Below are positions 1 through 9,344 of a DNA stretch of 24,341 bases, piece by piece. Numbering within the stretch: position 1 is the stretch's first letter; each line of letters begins with the position of its first letter. The notes beneath the pieces were generated by a model, which worked only from the letters and a program-made list of their open reading frames with translations, had not been told where the DNA came from and ran no database searches. A program made the translations under genes and the position numbers. The stretch is from assembly GCA_023409435.1 (NCBI GenBank), contig JAEYHP010000075.1, forward strand, positions 1-24,341, in the 5' to 3' direction. This DNA is from Bacillota bacterium (lineage in GTDB: Bacteria; Bacillota; Clostridia; Christensenellales; CAG-138).

Positions 1-626
1 GGAATGTGTATTCCATACTGAAGCAACGCCTTTTTCATATAGTACAGCGTCGTATTAAAATGCACCATTGCCCGGTCGCCCTCAAAATCTGCCCACAGGC
101 AGTCCAATATTTTGCTGCGGCTTACAAAGCCCCCTTTGCCATCTATGAAGTAAGCCAGCAATTCCTCCGCTTTTTCGGTGCGGAACTTTATCTCCCTTTC
201 GCCCGCGCATGCGCTAAATCTACCGAAACAGCGAACCCGCAGCCCGCCCGCAGGTGCCGCAAAGCTGTCCCTTGCAGTGATTCTTTGCAGCGTTTCCCTA
301 AGCCGGTCCAATGAAACGGGCTTCATCAGATAATCGAGCGCATTGATGCGGAACGCCTCTACCGCGTACTGGTCGTATGCCGTTACGAACACCACCGCGA
401 CATTACTTTGCAGATCAAGCATACGGGTGGCAAGCTCTATGCCGTCCATATCCGGCATTTCAATATCCAGAAATACCGCGTCCACCTTATTTGCTTTGAG
501 AAATTCCAGCGCGGAAAGCGGCTCCAAAAACTTCGCGTTCACCGCGGCCAAGCCGCTGCCGTTTATGAGCCTTTCCAATCTATCCAGGGAAGGTTGTTCA
601 TCATCCACCACAATTGTTCTGATCAA
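1..626 (-). CDS. Response regulator, receiver plus SARP-type winged-helix output domain (3' end outside window)
   Basis: I translated this from the minus strand; the gene runs off the left edge after about 208 codons. An N-terminal receiver domain (about residues 2-115) shows the acidic pair D8/D9, the phospho-acceptor D54 in the stretch FLDIEMPDMDG, and K102 in YLMKP. From about residue 125 a winged-helix DNA-binding domain of the SARP/OmpR-like kind begins (VRCFGRF, then EELLAYFIDGKGG and ILDCLW). In this family a BTAD helical domain usually follows; it would lie outside the window. The start is TTG at 624-626, with a GGGAGG site about 9 bases upstream and no other start in that frame. It overlaps the stop of the kinase gene by four bases, so the two are translationally coupled and almost certainly partners. 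Target genes are unknown; the SLH protein just upstream is a candidate by position only. Confidence 0.9.
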   Translation of the reverse strand, partial: MIRTIVVDDEQPSLDRLERLINGSGLAAVNAKFLEPLSALEFLKANKVDAVFLDIEMPDMDGIELATRMLDLQSNVAVVFVTAYDQYAVEAFRINALDYLMKPVSLDRLRETLQRITARDSFAAPAGGLRVRCFGRFSACAGEREIKFRTEKAEELLAYFIDGKGGFVSRSKILDCLWADFEGDRAMVHFNTTLYYMKKALLQYGIHI

Positions 627-3600
627 CCCAACACACCTCCCGACGGAATGATATAGGAAACCCTCGTGCCTTTATTGGGAGAGCTTTCTATGGAAAGCCC
701 CTGCCCATAGAACTTTTTGAGCCTCCTGTCTATGTTCCAAAGCCCTAGCCCCCGGCCGGATTGCGGCGCAAGCAGGGATGCGAGTCTTTCCCCGGGGATA
801 CCCTGCCCGTCGTCCTCCACCGCCACCAGCACGCCCTCTGGCGTCTTACCAACAGATATCATCACCGTACCGCCGCCGCCTTTTTTGCGCAGGCCGTGTG
901 TTATGGCGTTCTCCACCAGCGGCTGTATGGAAAGCAGGGGAATTCTGACGCCCCCGATATCGCCGATCTGATACGCCACATTCAGCCTTTCCCCGAAACG
1001 CGCTTTTTCGATTGCCGTATACGAGTTGACAAGGCTGATCTCGCGCTCAAGCGGCACAAACGTTTCCATACTTTTAAAATCGATGCTCTGGCGCAAGTAA
1101 TTGGAAAAACTGTCGATCAGCTGCTGAGCCCGTACAGGGTCAGTATCGCAGAAGGAGGATATGGCGTTGAGCGTATTGAACAGGAAATGCGGCTGAATCT
1201 GCGCCTGTATAAATGCAGCCTCGGCTGTCATCGCCTTATCCACCGAGAGTTTGAGCTCCGTAAGCGTCCGTACCCTAGCCAGCAGTTCCTCCGGCTCGAA
1301 GGGCTTGGGAAGATAATCGTTCGCGCCCGCTTCAAAGCCCGCAACGATATCCGCGGTGGATGCTTTGGCCGTAAGCAGAAGCACCGGCAGCTCAAAGCGT
1401 GTCCTGGCCTTACGGATCTTCTGGCACACCTCGTAGCCGGAGAGTTCCGGCATCATGACGTCGAGTATGACCAACGCAATTTCAGGCAGCCGCCCAAGGG
1501 CCTCCAGGGCTGCCCTGCCCGAGTTCGCCGCCGTTACCGCAAACCCCTCCAGCCGAAGGATGGAGGCAGCCGCCTGCAAATTGGCTGCGTCGTCATCCAC
1601 CAGAAGCACTCTTATGCTTCCTTCCGGCGCCTCGCTTTCCGGAATATTCCCGCCTTCCGTAAGCGGAGCAGGTCCTTCCGGCGTATGTACCAGAGCCTCG
1701 CTTTCTTCAGCCGCCTGCTGCGTAATTGGCAGCGTAAAATAAAAGCGGGAGCCCTCCCCCAGCCGGGAGTGAACCCAAATGCGCCCGCCCTGCAGCTCCA
1801 CAAGCTGCTTGGTGATGGGTAATCCCAGGCCGGTCCCCCCGTGCCTGCGCGTAATGGAATTGTCCACCTGCTCAAAGGATCTGAAAATATCCGTCAGCCT
1901 GTCCTCCGGAATTCCCTCGCCCGTATCGCTGATGCAGACCTCCAGCATATCCCCGGCTTTTCTGACGGAAACTTGCACACGCCCTTGCGAGGTAAACTTC
2001 ACCGCGTTTCCAACAAGGTTGTAGAGTATCTGCGCCACTCTGCTTTCATCCGCCAGGACAGGGGGCAGGCTTTCCGGAATCTCCGCAAGCAGCTCATACT
2101 CTCTGGCACGATTGAGCTTCTCGAACACATTGAGCACGGTACCGATCAGGCCCTGCAGTTGGACGGGCCGGAGATAAAGCTTGATATCCCCGTTTTTCAT
2201 CTTAGAATAATCCAGGATGTCGTTGACAAGGTTTGCAAGCCGCCGGCTGCTTCCCGCGACAATGGACAGGCTCTGCTTCTGGCGGTCATTCAATTCGCCA
2301 TCGCTGCCCTTGAGCATGGCTTCGGTAATGCCGATGACCCCGCTTAGGGGCGTTCGCAGTTCATGGGACGTATTGGCGAGAAATTCATCCTTGATTTTAT
2401 CCAGCTTTAAAAGCTTCTGGGAAAGGATGCTGACACTTCGGAAGGCCTCCGCAGAACGCCTTGCAAGAACAAAGGACTGCATCAGCAGCAGAAGGAACAG
2501 CCCGACAGAAACCAGCTCGCCCACACTGCTGTTGATACGGTTATTCTGATACAGCATGTCGTGTGCTGCGCTTACAATGACCGGCAGCGTCCCAAGCAGC
2601 AAGGTCATTGCATTCTTTTTGCCGTTGAGGAAAGCCCGGGCAGTGCAAAGAATGGGATATGCGCCCGTAATCAGGGCGGCGATGTCCAACACATATACCA
2701 ACTCTGTAAAGAAGACGACAGAGCTGAACAGGAAAATCAGCGACATCCCTGCCGCATAACCTACAAAGGTCCGAAGAACTTTTTTGGAGCGTTCCTCCGG
2801 AAACAGCTCTCCGAGCATATAGGCGGCAAAAATAGGGAACCAGAGTACGGTCAGGTATTCGATAACGACGATGGCGCGATAGGTGACGAAAGGAATGACC
2901 TTATAAATCAGGTAATCTCCGAATACCAGCGTTCGCAAAGCAAACGTAAGACACATGAACACATAGTACAGGCTGCTCCTATCCTCGCGGCGCAGCAAAA
3001 AGATGTTCAAATAATAAAACGCCATTACCATGAGGGCGCCTGTCAAAAACAAATCCTTATTGACAACGGATCTGTCGGCATTTTGGATCTGCTCAGGTGT
3101 GCCCAGATTTATGGTATACCACATGCCGCCGCGGGAATATACAAAGTTGGACACATGTACGATGATGTGAAAGCTGGAGCCTTCAGGTTCAAATTCAGCC
3201 GTACGCGGCCGGTACCAGGGCGTGGACCGGTTTGCTTGTGTACCAACTGTCCCGTTCGATGAAACAAGCGTATCGTCTATGTATAGTTCATAAGCTGTGG
3301 AAAAGGTGGGAACGCGCAACGCCAACGGTTGATCCTGCGGCGCATTGATTACTTTTAAAATATAAGTACCGTAGCCAAAGCCTGATAGGTTTTCACCATT
3401 TATTTGATATCGGTTCCAGACGTTAGGAACGTCCGCCGTTACGTCTGGAAGCAGGGTATCGTCTTCCATCTCCTGAACAGTCAGAAAGCGTTCCCAGTAG
3501 AACGCCCATTCGCCGTCCAGACTCAACGTCCCATCCTTTGTTTGGTTCCAGTTTTTTAAATCAAGAACGCCATTTATGGGGTGGATACGATACATATCCT

Positions 3601-3697
3601 CCTTCGACAGGCTAAAAGCGATAAGTAAGCAAATGGCGACCGCCGCTATGACAAATATCAGAATCAATAGCCGCCGCCTCTTGGGTTTTTCTCTCAT
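623..3697 (-). CDS. Hybrid sensor kinase: 7TMR-DISM-type sensor, HisKA kinase, receiver, second LytS-type kinase
   Basis: A 1024-residue membrane sensor. Residues 9-30 form a first membrane segment. Residues about 40-200 are an extracellular beta-rich domain (LDGEWAFYWERFL is typical of sensors joined to 7TMR-DISM). About seven membrane helices span 212-412. A classical kinase follows with the phospho-acceptor H445 (ANTSHELRTP), N-box N564, and G boxes DTGEGI and GGTGLGL. A receiver domain (about 695-810) has acidic residues DDD 701-703, phospho-acceptor D746 and K798. A second kinase of the LytS/His_kinase type has H837 (QIQPHFLFN), N930 (PLVENA) and a second ATPase domain with EDDGQGI and GRGLGLW. 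The start has AGGAAGG six bases upstream. Phosphate could pass H445 to D746 and, separately, H837 to D54 of the regulator encoded next. The ligand is unknown. Confidence 0.93.
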   Translation of the reverse strand: MREKPKRRRLLILIFVIAAVAICLLIAFSLSKEDMYRIHPINGVLDLKNWNQTKDGTLSLDGEWAFYWERFLTVQEMEDDTLLPDVTADVPNVWNRYQINGENLSGFGYGTYILKVINAPQDQPLALRVPTFSTAYELYIDDTLVSSNGTVGTQANRSTPWYRPRTAEFEPEGSSFHIIVHVSNFVYSRGGMWYTINLGTPEQIQNADRSVVNKDLFLTGALMVMAFYYLNIFLLRREDRSSLYYVFMCLTFALRTLVFGDYLIYKVIPFVTYRAIVVIEYLTVLWFPIFAAYMLGELFPEERSKKVLRTFVGYAAGMSLIFLFSSVVFFTELVYVLDIAALITGAYPILCTARAFLNGKKNAMTLLLGTLPVIVSAAHDMLYQNNRINSSVGELVSVGLFLLLLMQSFVLARRSAEAFRSVSILSQKLLKLDKIKDEFLANTSHELRTPLSGVIGITEAMLKGSDGELNDRQKQSLSIVAGSSRRLANLVNDILDYSKMKNGDIKLYLRPVQLQGLIGTVLNVFEKLNRAREYELLAEIPESLPPVLADESRVAQILYNLVGNAVKFTSQGRVQVSVRKAGDMLEVCISDTGEGIPEDRLTDIFRSFEQVDNSITRRHGGTGLGLPITKQLVELQGGRIWVHSRLGEGSRFYFTLPITQQAAEESEALVHTPEGPAPLTEGGNIPESEAPEGSIRVLLVDDDAANLQAAASILRLEGFAVTAANSGRAALEALGRLPEIALVILDVMMPELSGYEVCQKIRKARTRFELPVLLLTAKASTADIVAGFEAGANDYLPKPFEPEELLARVRTLTELKLSVDKAMTAEAAFIQAQIQPHFLFNTLNAISSFCDTDPVRAQQLIDSFSNYLRQSIDFKSMETFVPLEREISLVNSYTAIEKARFGERLNVAYQIGDIGGVRIPLLSIQPLVENAITHGLRKKGGGGTVMISVGKTPEGVLVAVEDDGQGIPGERLASLLAPQSGRGLGLWNIDRRLKKFYGQGLSIESSPNKGTRVSYIIPSGGVLG

Positions 3698-3911
3698 TGC
3701 GTCACCTTCCTGCTTTGCTCATATATCGCTACTAAGTAATAGAACGGCTTGCGCGCAGACTATGTTAGGCTTGCTCATTTCCTTGATTATATATCAATAC
3801 TTGGGATGCACGTTAATCAATTTATTAGGAGCTACCTTCATCAAGGATAGCTCCTTCGCATTTAAATATCCATTATACATGCTTAGTGAATTCAAGCAGT
3901 ACCAGTTATTA
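3698..3911. other. Intergenic gap between the SLH protein and the sensor kinase
   Basis: 214 bases without a credible gene. It must hold the kinase promoter on the minus strand. A TATAAT-like sequence lies in GATATATAATC near 3788-3798, but no good -35 element stands at the right distance, so I do not call the promoter. It also holds the hairpin listed separately at 3827-3855. Confidence 0.5.
3827..3855 (-). terminator. Hairpin after the SLH gene, possible terminator
   Basis: Arms AGGAGCTA and TAGCTCCT pair perfectly (8 bp), and the interior CCTT/AAGG extends the stem around a CATC loop with one bulged base. It lies about 57 bases past the stop of the SLH protein gene. There is no T-run on either side, so a rho-independent terminator is only a possibility; the hairpin may instead stabilise the 3' end. 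Confidence 0.45.
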
Positions 3912-6900
3912 TCACTCTTCACTCCGTCGGCTTGTTAGGATGCCGCTTGCGCTAAAACTGTATTTCTTGCCATCTATGGTTTGCCGGCCGGTGACGGCCT
4001 TGCCATCCTTGTAGTAGATCCACTCGCCGTCATCATTTCTCGCCCAGCCCTGGGTAGTAGCGGGGTCAATGGTTAGCTTGGCATAGCGCTGCAGAGCTAT
4101 GGCAACTTCCGCACGGGTAGCGCTGGCCTTAGGATTGAACTTGTTGTTTTGTTCCCCTGCCATAATGCCCGCCTGCTGCATCGCTTTCACCGCGTCCTTT
4201 GCAAAACTGCTGATACTGGAATTGTCGGCAAAGGTAACGGCCTCGCGGGTAACAGGAAGGATATAACCGGTTGCCTTTGCGTAATTTTGCAGAATTACTG
4301 CAAGTTCCTCACGGGTGACCGCTTTGTCAGGCGCAAACCGCTTATTCCCGATGCCGCTGAAGATGCCCTTCTTGCATGCCCACTCGATGTAGGACAGGTA
4401 ATAGGTTCCCGCTTTTACATCGGTAAATCTGCTGGTTTTGTAGCCGCTCACATCCGCACCGGCCAGTGTGCCAAGAGCCGTCGCCAGCACTCCACGAGTC
4501 ATTGCCGCATCCGGTAAGAAAGTGGTATCCGAGGCTCCGTTTAGAATTTTACGGCTGACCACATAATCGATAGCATCCTTAGCCCAATGCTTCACCGTAT
4601 CGGTAAACTTCGCTGCTGGAGGCTGGTATGCCACACCGTACACCGAGAAATGGTCCGCCCAAAACAGGACGCTTCGGCTGTTGGCGTCGTAGCTGGAATT
4701 TGAAATCAGAGTGATTTTGCCGCTACCATCCACATACGCCGCATAGAGATTACCGGCATATTCACCCGCAGCCGGGACGTAGGGAATCCTTATGGAAGCC
4801 GCGCCCCGGTTCATGCCGGTAACGGACGCCGTATGCCTGTTTTTGACATAGGTGATGGTCATGTTATAGACCGGTCTTGCGCCAATGAGGGCCTGTGCCG
4901 CTGCGGACCGATTCTGCGCCGGAGTGATGGTAATGGTCACATTGCCTGTGCTCTGCCTCTGTATTTCCTGAAGGGCCAACAAATTAAAATCGATTGAGAT
5001 TTGTCTGCCTTCCACCGTGAAGCTCTGCACCTGCGAACTAATAAGAGTTTGAAGAGTGGGTTGTGTCAGCACGATCTCAAGGGCGCTTGTCGTACTCGGC
5101 GCCTCGACACTGACTGCGACTCCGATGCCGCTTGCCGTTGCGTTCTGCTGGCTTGCCTGCATCTGTGCTGTGGCGATAGCGTTTGTTACTATTGCTTCGG
5201 GAATGGTTGCCGTGGCAAAGCCGTTATTTCCTGCTGTTGCCGCCACCGTCGTTCCGGCTACAATGGGCTGATCCGGCTTCTTATCGGAAGTAATGACGGC
5301 AGGGGAACCGCTTCCGGAAGAACTGCCTCCGGAGGAGCCGCTTCTTGCTGTCAATGTCACCTTATAAGTATCGGTCGAGTTTCCCATTCCGTCATTTGCC
5401 GTGAACTCCAGCGTGGTTGTTCCTGTTGCAGACGGAGTATAGCTGTAGTTTGTATTTGCCAAGACCACAGCCCCATTTTGGACGGATACCCTGTAAGTGA
5501 GCGGGTCACCGTCCGCATCCTCAAATATCGTCGAAAGGTCAAGGGTATACGCAGTATTTACCCTCACGCTGGCCGCCGCTGTTGCTGGTATGCCCGGTTT
5601 GCGGCTGGGCGGTGTGTTTTGCTGTGCTCCCGCATTGACCACCAGAGTAAAGCTCTTGGAATCCGTCAACGTGCCGTCTGTGACTTCCACTTCAACGCTG
5701 TACGGCGAGCCCAAGTCTGCACCATCGTCCGGCATACCGCTGATGAGGCCGGTGCCCGCGTTGATTAAGAGCCCTCCCGGCAGCCCGGTGGCGCTGAATG
5801 CGAGCGTGCCGGTACCCGTGTAGCTGTATTCAATTGCCTTGCTGTACGGAGAACCCACCGTCGCGTCGCTCAGCGAGACCGTTGTGATGGAAAGCGCCGC
5901 AGGGTTTATCGTCAAGGTGCCCCCATTGGAGTTTATGACCGCAGTAGTCCCATTCTTGCTGTTGGTGATCACGCATCTGTATCTGCTTCCGCTGTCGGAA
6001 AGGGCAAGCGCCCCCGTGGTATAGCTTGCACCTGTCGCGCCTGTAAGGTTGCTCCAGCTTGTGCTTCCGCTCGGGTACCTCTGCCACTGGTATGTGAGAG
6101 TTCCGCTATCGGGAGCCACGGCTGCTATCGTGAAGGTCGCTGTCTGGCCAACGTTCCTGGTGACATCCGCCGGTTGTGTGTTTATGACCGGCGCCGCAGC
6201 CGCAGGGTTCACCGTCAAGATGGCTGCGTTGGAGTTTATGACTGCAGTCGTTCCATTCTTGGTGTTGGTAATAGTGCAGCGATATTGGTTTGCGTTATTT
6301 GTAAAGGCAAGCGTGCCGGTGGTATAGCTTGCGCTAGTCGTTCCTATTCCGGTAATGTTGTTCCATGCCGTGCCTCCGTTCGTGGACCGCTGCCACCGGT
6401 AGCTGAGCGTTCCGCCGTCCGAGGATGTAGCCGCTACCGTGAATGTCGCCGTCTGGCCGATGTTTCTGGTGACATTTGCCGGTTGTGTGTTTATGACCGG
6501 CGCCGCCGCCGCAACATTGACTGCCAGCAAGAGGGTCTTGGAATCAGTCAGCTTACCATCTGTGACGTCCACCGTCACATTGTACGGCGAAGCTAAATTC
6601 GTACCGGCGGCAGGCGTGCCGCTAATCACCCCGGTACCTGTGTTTATTGAAAGCCCACTCGGAAGGCCCGTAGCACTATATACGAGCGTATCATCTCCTG
6701 TATAATCCACAGCGATCGTCCGGCTGTACGCCGTGCCGACTGTTGCAGCGGGAAGCGCAGCTGTGGTGATAGTCAGACTGACTTGAATTTTGATGCGCAC
6801 AATAGAGGTGCTTTTGCTGTATATGAGGTAATCCTCATAGGGGGTTGTCCCACGAACGCCGTTTGCTGCAATTCTTTCCGTATTGTTTACTATGACATAC

Positions 6901-8690
6901 ATCGGCGCGGTAACGATGCCATCGATGATAGCCTCACCGCCCCCATAGATATTTGCGCCGCAACTACGGTCGCCGCTTGCTTTAACATTGCCGCCGACAG
7001 TAGCTATTCCCCCATCTATAATTCGTATGCCACAGCTAGGGTTGCCATCTGCAGTGGCATTGACATTTACCGCAACCGTCCCGCCGTCGATGATGTATGC
7101 GCCATTGCTCTCCTCCCCTGTTGCTATGACACTTCCACCGACTGAAACGCTTCCGCCAGACGTGGCGCGTGCAGCACAGCCATATGCACCGCTTGCCGTT
7201 GCGTTGACTGCGACCGCGACTGTTCCTCCGTAATCAGCAAGCGCACCGTAACTGCCCTCACCATCTGCGGCGGCATTCGTTCCAACCTCAACAGAGCTGC
7301 CGGCATCACCGGCATACGCGCCATAGCTATCGCGGCCGATTGCCGTGACGCCACCGCTGATCGTAATGGTACCGCCATCCACGGCTTGCGCACCGCAGCT
7401 GTTACCGGCTTGGGCTGTGGCATCGCCGCCTATACCAATCGTTCCGCCCGCTGCGTATGCGCCAACGCAGCTTGTATCGCCTGCCGCGGTGGCATTGAAG
7501 CCCACTGTAATCGTGCCGCCTTCTTGTGCATACGCGCCATAACTGTCATTTCCGGTCGCCATGACGGTTTGTTCGATTTCAATGGAGCTTCCTCCAATGC
7601 CGGCAAACGCGCCACAGCTGCGGACTCCGTCTGCCGTTACGTTGACGCCTGCCGCAACGGCGCCGCCATTCACAGCATATGTGCCGTAACTGCCTTCGCC
7701 GGATGCTGCGGCAGTTTGCCCAACTTCAACAGAGCTGTTTACGCCGTCAGTATACGCGCCATAGCTATTGCTGCCGATTGCCGTGGTGTTGGCGGCGACT
7801 TTAACAGAACTGCTCGCACCGCCGAAGCTGTAGGCTTTTGCTCCATAGCTATATTCACCCTCCGCTTCCGTATTTCCGCTGACCGTAACAATACCGCCGT
7901 CTGTGGCAGAGGCGCCGCAACCGCTCTCGCCATCTGCCGTGGCATCACCGCCGACGGTAATCGTTCCTCCCACTGCATATGCGCCGGTGCTATTTGTACC
8001 GGTTGCCATCGCATTGGAATTTACTGTTACTATGCCATTGCCGGCAAATGCGCCGAAACAAGAATTCCCTTCAGCCACGGCGTCACCGCCAACCGTGACA
8101 GCGCCATTGTCCATGGCAAGCGCGCCTGCAGCCCCCTGGCCTTCCGCCGTGGCATTCCCAGCAATTGTGATTGTTGCGGCCGTCTCCATTGCACACGCAC
8201 CGGCGCAGTTCATACCGGTCGCCATGGCGTTGCCGCTGACCGTGACAGTACTTCCGGCAGAAGCGGCCGCGCCATAGGCGAAATCGCCATTTGCCGTCGC
8301 ATTGGTGACGGCAGCGCTGCCGCCGCCCCTCGCATAAACGCCATGCATGCCATATCCCTGGCCGCTGACGTTCAACGCGCCCTCACCGGTCAGGAACATT
8401 CTTCCGTAACCTTCTACCAACAATGCCGCCTCGCCGTAAGAGGCCGTGACATTCAGCGTATGGCCGTTTAATTGGAATGTGATGGTCATCCCATTTACTG
8501 ATATGGGATACGGGTACTCGAAGTCCGCCGCCAACTCGATGGTGTCCCCATCCTGTATACTATTCAGTGCGTCCTGCAATTGGGATGGGTCACTGACCGA
8601 ATACACTGCACCCGCAGCCAGCACCGTAGAGGGCAGAAGCGTGAGCATCAGCGCGATAACCAGTACTATTGTTAAAAGCCTTTTTTGCAT
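3912..8690 (-). CDS. Large secreted SLH-domain surface protein with beta-helix-like repeats and Ig-like/cadherin-like domains
   Basis: 1592 residues. A signal peptide covers residues 1-25 (positive MQKR, hydrophobic core, cleavage near VLAA). About 19 tandem units of roughly 24 residues follow (126-595), suggesting a stacked beta-helix. Next come a putative-Ig (He_PIG-like) domain (about 640-727), two Ig-like domains (about 731-829 and 833-931, each with RYRC or QYRC), a second He_PIG-like domain (about 932-1020) and a cadherin-like domain (about 1026-1115). A Gly/Ser linker (1116-1130) leads to a region common in Firmicutes SLH proteins (about 1140-1358). Three SLH repeats (about 1360-1540) should bind pyruvylated secondary cell-wall polymer. 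A single choline/glucan-binding-like repeat closes the protein (about 1549-1586, EWIYYKDGKAVTG). The ribosome site GGAGG stands 7 bases before ATG. Likely an adhesin or S-layer-associated structural protein. Ligand unknown. Confidence 0.9.
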   Translation of the reverse strand: MQKRLLTIVLVIALMLTLLPSTVLAAGAVYSVSDPSQLQDALNSIQDGDTIELAADFEYPYPISVNGMTITFQLNGHTLNVTASYGEAALLVEGYGRMFLTGEGALNVSGQGYGMHGVYARGGGSAAVTNATANGDFAYGAAASAGSTVTVSGNAMATGMNCAGACAMETAATITIAGNATAEGQGAAGALAMDNGAVTVGGDAVAEGNSCFGAFAGNGIVTVNSNAMATGTNSTGAYAVGGTITVGGDATADGESGCGASATDGGIVTVSGNTEAEGEYSYGAKAYSFGGASSSVKVAANTTAIGSNSYGAYTDGVNSSVEVGQTAAASGEGSYGTYAVNGGAVAAGVNVTADGVRSCGAFAGIGGSSIEIEQTVMATGNDSYGAYAQEGGTITVGFNATAAGDTSCVGAYAAGGTIGIGGDATAQAGNSCGAQAVDGGTITISGGVTAIGRDSYGAYAGDAGSSVEVGTNAAADGEGSYGALADYGGTVAVAVNATASGAYGCAARATSGGSVSVGGSVIATGEESNGAYIIDGGTVAVNVNATADGNPSCGIRIIDGGIATVGGNVKASGDRSCGANIYGGGEAIIDGIVTAPMYVIVNNTERIAANGVRGTTPYEDYLIYSKSTSIVRIKIQVSLTITTAALPAATVGTAYSRTIAVDYTGDDTLVYSATGLPSGLSINTGTGVISGTPAAGTNLASPYNVTVDVTDGKLTDSKTLLLAVNVAAAAPVINTQPANVTRNIGQTATFTVAATSSDGGTLSYRWQRSTNGGTAWNNITGIGTTSASYTTGTLAFTNNANQYRCTITNTKNGTTAVINSNAAILTVNPAAAAPVINTQPADVTRNVGQTATFTIAAVAPDSGTLTYQWQRYPSGSTSWSNLTGATGASYTTGALALSDSGSRYRCVITNSKNGTTAVINSNGGTLTINPAALSITTVSLSDATVGSPYSKAIEYSYTGTGTLAFSATGLPGGLLINAGTGLISGMPDDGADLGSPYSVEVEVTDGTLTDSKSFTLVVNAGAQQNTPPSRKPGIPATAAASVRVNTAYTLDLSTIFEDADGDPLTYRVSVQNGAVVLANTNYSYTPSATGTTTLEFTANDGMGNSTDTYKVTLTARSGSSGGSSSGSGSPAVITSDKKPDQPIVAGTTVAATAGNNGFATATIPEAIVTNAIATAQMQASQQNATASGIGVAVSVEAPSTTSALEIVLTQPTLQTLISSQVQSFTVEGRQISIDFNLLALQEIQRQSTGNVTITITPAQNRSAAAQALIGARPVYNMTITYVKNRHTASVTGMNRGAASIRIPYVPAAGEYAGNLYAAYVDGSGKITLISNSSYDANSRSVLFWADHFSVYGVAYQPPAAKFTDTVKHWAKDAIDYVVSRKILNGASDTTFLPDAAMTRGVLATALGTLAGADVSGYKTSRFTDVKAGTYYLSYIEWACKKGIFSGIGNKRFAPDKAVTREELAVILQNYAKATGYILPVTREAVTFADNSSISSFAKDAVKAMQQAGIMAGEQNNKFNPKASATRAEVAIALQRYAKLTIDPATTQGWARNDDGEWIYYKDGKAVTGRQTIDGKKYSFSASGILTSRRSEE
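6906..8315 (-). repeat. About 19 tandem 24-residue (72-base) coding repeats in the SLH protein
   Basis: Units of 23-28 residues follow the pattern V-T-V-G-G-N-A-T-A-x-G-x-x-S-(Y/C)-G-A-x-A-x-x-G-G-T. Each unit has a beta-strand of alternating small residues, a NATA/DATA turn, then S(Y/C)GA and GG turns. The DNA copies have diverged, so this is an old repeat array maintained at protein level rather than a recent expansion. One register position is Cys in nine units (C162, C211, C258, C359, C408, C432, C505, C553, C577) and Tyr in most of the others. Confidence 0.85.
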
Positions 8691-8859
8691 TTATTTTCCT
8701 CCGTCGTTTCCACGTGTTATGCCGCCGCTTTCGCTGAAAACCCAATAAATCAAATGTCAGTATTCAGATATATGTCTTTCTCTGTATTCTACAATTTTCT
8801 ACTTAACCACCGCTGAACGGATTAATACCCGATTTATTGGGAAACCTGAAACTCACTAC

Positions 8860-8995
8860 AGGGACACGTCCCTCGAAGCACGACGCGAGCCTCCTGCCTG
8901 GGACCGTCTGCAGCATCCGCCCGAGCGCTTCGCCACTCGCATCCACTTGTGGACCCCGGCAAAGACCCGGCCGTATAAATAGGAATAGCAAGGGC
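8860..8995. other. GC-rich block of unknown nature, possibly a structured RNA or mobile-element remnant
   Basis: The block is much richer in GC than its surroundings. It holds AGGGACACGTCCCT (8860-8873, a 5-bp stem with a CACG loop), the arms CGAAGCAC (8874-8881) and GCGCTTCG (8925-8932), which pair at 7 of 8 positions, and TCCACTTGTGGA (8942-8953). Short open frames run through it in several phases on both strands, but none resembles a known family. The CACG-loop hairpin resembles AGGGATACGTCCCT at 23551-23564 in the other intergenic region. A structured non-coding RNA or the end of an insertion sequence is possible. I cannot assign it. Confidence 0.3.
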
Positions 8996-9069
8996 CAAGG
9001 AACGTTTCCCTTTCTGCGCCCTCCAGTTTGTCCCCATCGGGAATGTTCAGTTTCTTATACATTAGAAAT

Positions 9070-9092
9070 GGGATAGCAGCGCTTGCTATCCC
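9070..9092. terminator. Perfect 9-bp hairpin, orientation unclear
   Basis: GGGATAGCA and TGCTATCCC pair perfectly around the loop GCGCT. On the plus strand only a short TTT follows, on the minus strand ATTTC, so it fits a terminator poorly in either direction. The nearest gene reading toward it is IclR-1, whose stop lies almost 500 bases away on the minus strand. Confidence 0.4.
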
Positions 9093-9344
9093 TTTCACGA
9101 TCCACCGCTAACTTCCAGATAAGGCAGGTTCAAATCATACCGTTATGGCTCACCGAATAATGCTTGGTCATGAAATAACAAAATGATAGGAAGCCTTGAG
9201 CGCTGCCTCACGGCACCCCACTTTATGTCTCTATGTTTTCCCATATAAGCATGGAGCAGAAGCCCTGCGCTTTGATATTAGAGGGCGAAGCCTTCGTATT
9301 CGATCCAACTATGGACAACAGAAAAAAGCTGAAGTGGAGTTTTA

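Noticed and set aside
761..1822. 353-codon plus-strand frame opposite the sensor kinase
   Set aside because: It is a shadow of the kinase gene, whose motifs on the minus strand are unmistakable.
6906..8315. CRISPR array from regularly spaced 72-base repeats
   Set aside because: The repeats are diverged in DNA, continuous in one reading frame, and encode a periodic protein; no identical short repeats with unique spacers occur.
7386..8471. 361-codon plus-strand frame over the SLH repeat region
   Set aside because: Its repetitive character mirrors the minus-strand repeats; there is no ribosome site and no family resemblance.
8741..8841. MITE or insertion element defined by the 11-base inverted repeat GATTTATTGGG
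   Set aside because: No target-site duplication or second copy is seen, and an AT-rich match of this length could occur by chance in the window.
8856..9098. 80-codon minus-strand frame as a small Cys/Arg-rich protein
   Set aside because: It has no ribosome site, competing frames overlap it on both strands, and its composition reflects the GC-rich folded DNA.
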